Assembly (NCBI RefSeq): GCF_025370105.1
Contig: NZ_JANQBK010000016.1
Location: 1 to 51,998 of the forward strand
Direction of reading: 5' to 3'
Length of the DNA: 51,998 nucleotides
From: Sphingomonas hylomeconis
Lineage (GTDB): Bacteria; Pseudomonadota; Alphaproteobacteria; Sphingomonadales; Sphingomonadaceae
The notes beneath the pieces are model-generated. The model worked only from the letters and a program-made list of their open reading frames with translations. It had not been told where the DNA came from and searched no databases. Below are positions 50,781-51,998 of this stretch, piece after piece (position 1 is the stretch's first letter; every line of letters starts with the position of its first letter). The position numbers were made by a program, and so were the translations under genes.

Positions 50781-51998
50781 GTGTCACCATCATCCAACGC
50801 CAAGGACGCGCCCCGCGAGGGGCAGCGTATCGCCAAACTGCTCGCCCGCGCCGGAATCGCATCCCGCCGCGAAATAGAACGCATGATCGAGGAGGGTCGA
50901 GTCGCGCTCAACGACGTGGTGATCGACACCCCGGCGACGGTGCTGACCTCGCTCGCCGGCGTCACCGTCGATGGCGATCCGGTCGAGGCACCCGCCGCCG
51001 CCCGCCTGTTCCTCTATCACAAGCCCGCCGGCCTGCTCGTCACCGAGCGGGACCCCGGCGGACGCCCGACGATCTACGACAAATTGCCCAGCGATCTGCC
51101 GCGACTCGTCCCGGTCGGCCGGCTCGACATCAACACCGAGGGTCTGTTGTTGATGACCACCGACGGCGAGCTCAAGCGCCAACTCGAGCTGCCGGCGACC
51201 GGCGTCGAGCGCGCCTATCGCGCGCGCGCGTACGGCAACATCACGCAGGCGCAGCTGGAAGAGCTGATCCACGGTATCGAGATCGAGGGCGTGCGCTACG
51301 GATCGATCAACGCCAATCTCGAGCGCCGCACCGGCGCGAACGTGTGGATCGAGATGATCCTCACCGAAGGCAAGAATCGCGAAGTGCGCCGCGTGCTCGA
51401 ATTTTTGGGGCTCAAGGTCAGCCGCCTGATCCGCACGCGCTACGGCCCGTTCCTGCTCGCCGACCTGCCCGTCGGCGGGATCGGCGAAGTGAAGGGGCAT
51501 GACGTCGCCGCCTTCCGCAAGAACCCGACCAAGAACCCGCCGCCCGAGCGCCTGCGCCGCGACGAGAAGTTCAGCGAACGCCCCAAACCGAGCCCGGTCC
51601 AGGCCAACACTGCCCGCCCGCGCCCGGATGGCCCGCGCCCCGCGCCGGGTGCGCCCAGCGCCGCGCGCAAACCGAGCCCGGTCCAGGCCGGCAAACCCGC
51701 GACGCGCATCACGCGCGAGGCGGCGTCTGCCGCCGATCGCGCCGCATTCATCGATTCGCCGACGCGCGGCCAGCGCGCCAGCGGTCGTCCCGCCCGCCCC
51801 GAGCCCAAGCCCGCCGGCTGGCAGCCGCCGACCGAGCATCAGGCCAGCCCGCCCGCTGCCGGCGCCAAGCCCAAGCGCTTCTACGACGCCAAGCCGCCGC
51901 GCGAGCGGCCGGCCCCGCCGGGGCAAGCCGGCCAACCAACCCGGCCGGCGCGCGATGGCCAGCCGGCCCGCCCGGCGCGCGTGTTCAATGCCGAGCTC
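50781..51998 (+). CDS. rluB: 23S rRNA pseudouridine synthase, RluB-like (incomplete at right edge)
   Basis: The gene begins at GTG 50781 and has no stop in the window, so at least 406 residues are coded. An S4 RNA-binding domain (QRIAKLLARAGIASRREIER) leads into the RsuA/RluB catalytic domain with the active Asp in VGRLDINTEGLLLMTTDGE and EGKNREVRRVLEFLG. From about residue 245 onward it becomes a long Pro/Arg/Ala-rich, low-complexity tail (KPSPVQA repeated), longer than in enteric RluB. Alphaproteobacterial RluB proteins often have such tails. It modifies 23S rRNA (U2605 in E. coli). Start chosen because no other in-frame start was seen upstream. Confidence 0.9.
   Translation, partial: MSPSSNAKDAPREGQRIAKLLARAGIASRREIERMIEEGRVALNDVVIDTPATVLTSLAGVTVDGDPVEAPAAARLFLYHKPAGLLVTERDPGGRPTIYDKLPSDLPRLVPVGRLDINTEGLLLMTTDGELKRQLELPATGVERAYRARAYGNITQAQLEELIHGIEIEGVRYGSINANLERRTGANVWIEMILTEGKNREVRRVLEFLGLKVSRLIRTRYGPFLLADLPVGGIGEVKGHDVAAFRKNPTKNPPPERLRRDEKFSERPKPSPVQANTARPRPDGPRPAPGAPSAARKPSPVQAGKPATRITREAASAADRAAFIDSPTRGQRASGRPARPEPKPAGWQPPTEHQASPPAAGAKPKRFYDAKPPRERPAPPGQAGQPTRPARDGQPARPARVFNAEL

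Noticed and set aside
1..51998. CRISPR arrays, prophage or integrative element
   Set aside because: No regularly spaced direct repeats, integrase next to the tRNAs, phage structural genes or transposases were seen; XerD is the housekeeping type.

Overview
The window is a GC-rich chromosomal segment of an alphaproteobacterium, most likely a sphingomonad (Sphingomonas or a close relative). The evidence is a TolC/Pcm/PopZ-family (DUF2497) block, aroK-aroB next to xerD-accA, a radA-cvpA-scaffold-antiporter operon, split trpF-trpB-trpA-accD-folC, tandem Flp pilins without tad genes, and short palindromic intergenic repeats. About 57 protein genes and two tRNAs are packed tightly. Many neighbours overlap by 1-4 bases (ATGA, GTGA, TGATG). 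No phage, transposase, CRISPR array, rRNA or replication origin was seen.

Layout. 0-6.5 kb: SleB-type cell wall hydrolase, S9 peptidase, PopZ-like protein, TolC and Pcm. 6.6-8.8 kb: tRNA-Cys lying antisense in the end of a PAP2 gene, a Nudix hydrolase and two Flp pilins. 8.8-15.2 kb: accA, xerD, a secreted protein of unknown function and a 45-residue membrane protein on the minus strand, facing aroK, aroB, a DUF2256 gene and an acidic small protein. 15-19.4 kb: minus-strand run of DUF423, CPA2 antiporter, Fe-S scaffold, CvpA and RadA. 19.4-26.4 kb: GST, glycosyltransferase, DUF2218/PadR pair, rarA, serine hydrolase, MmcQ/YjbR protein and an RNase H-like protein.

26.5-35.4 kb is the most accessory-looking part. 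It starts with tRNA-Thr. A four-gene export operon follows (outer-membrane factor, HlyD adaptor, two ABC-2 permeases) with no ATPase gene. Next come an AraC-family regulator, convergent with the operon and overlapping its end, and a divergent trimeric-autotransporter (YadA-like) adhesin. 35.4-40.5 kb: DEAD-box helicase, endonuclease/exonuclease/phosphatase-fold protein, patatin-like lipase and LapA. 40.4-47 kb: pyrF, an 81-residue protein, trpF, trpB, a 71-residue membrane protein, trpA, accD, a DUF559 gene bracketed by 36-bp inverted repeats, and folC. 47-52 kb: a cysteine-rich unknown, an AmpG-like permease, a Rieske oxygenase, a stand-alone receiver protein and an RluB-type pseudouridine synthase that runs off the right edge.

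No wholly new system could be proven. The best leads are the ATPase-less exporter with its triplicated upstream motif and AraC gene, the DUF559 cassette inside the accD-folC operon, small overlapping membrane-protein genes, and a rule-like placement of hairpins at almost every convergent gene junction.
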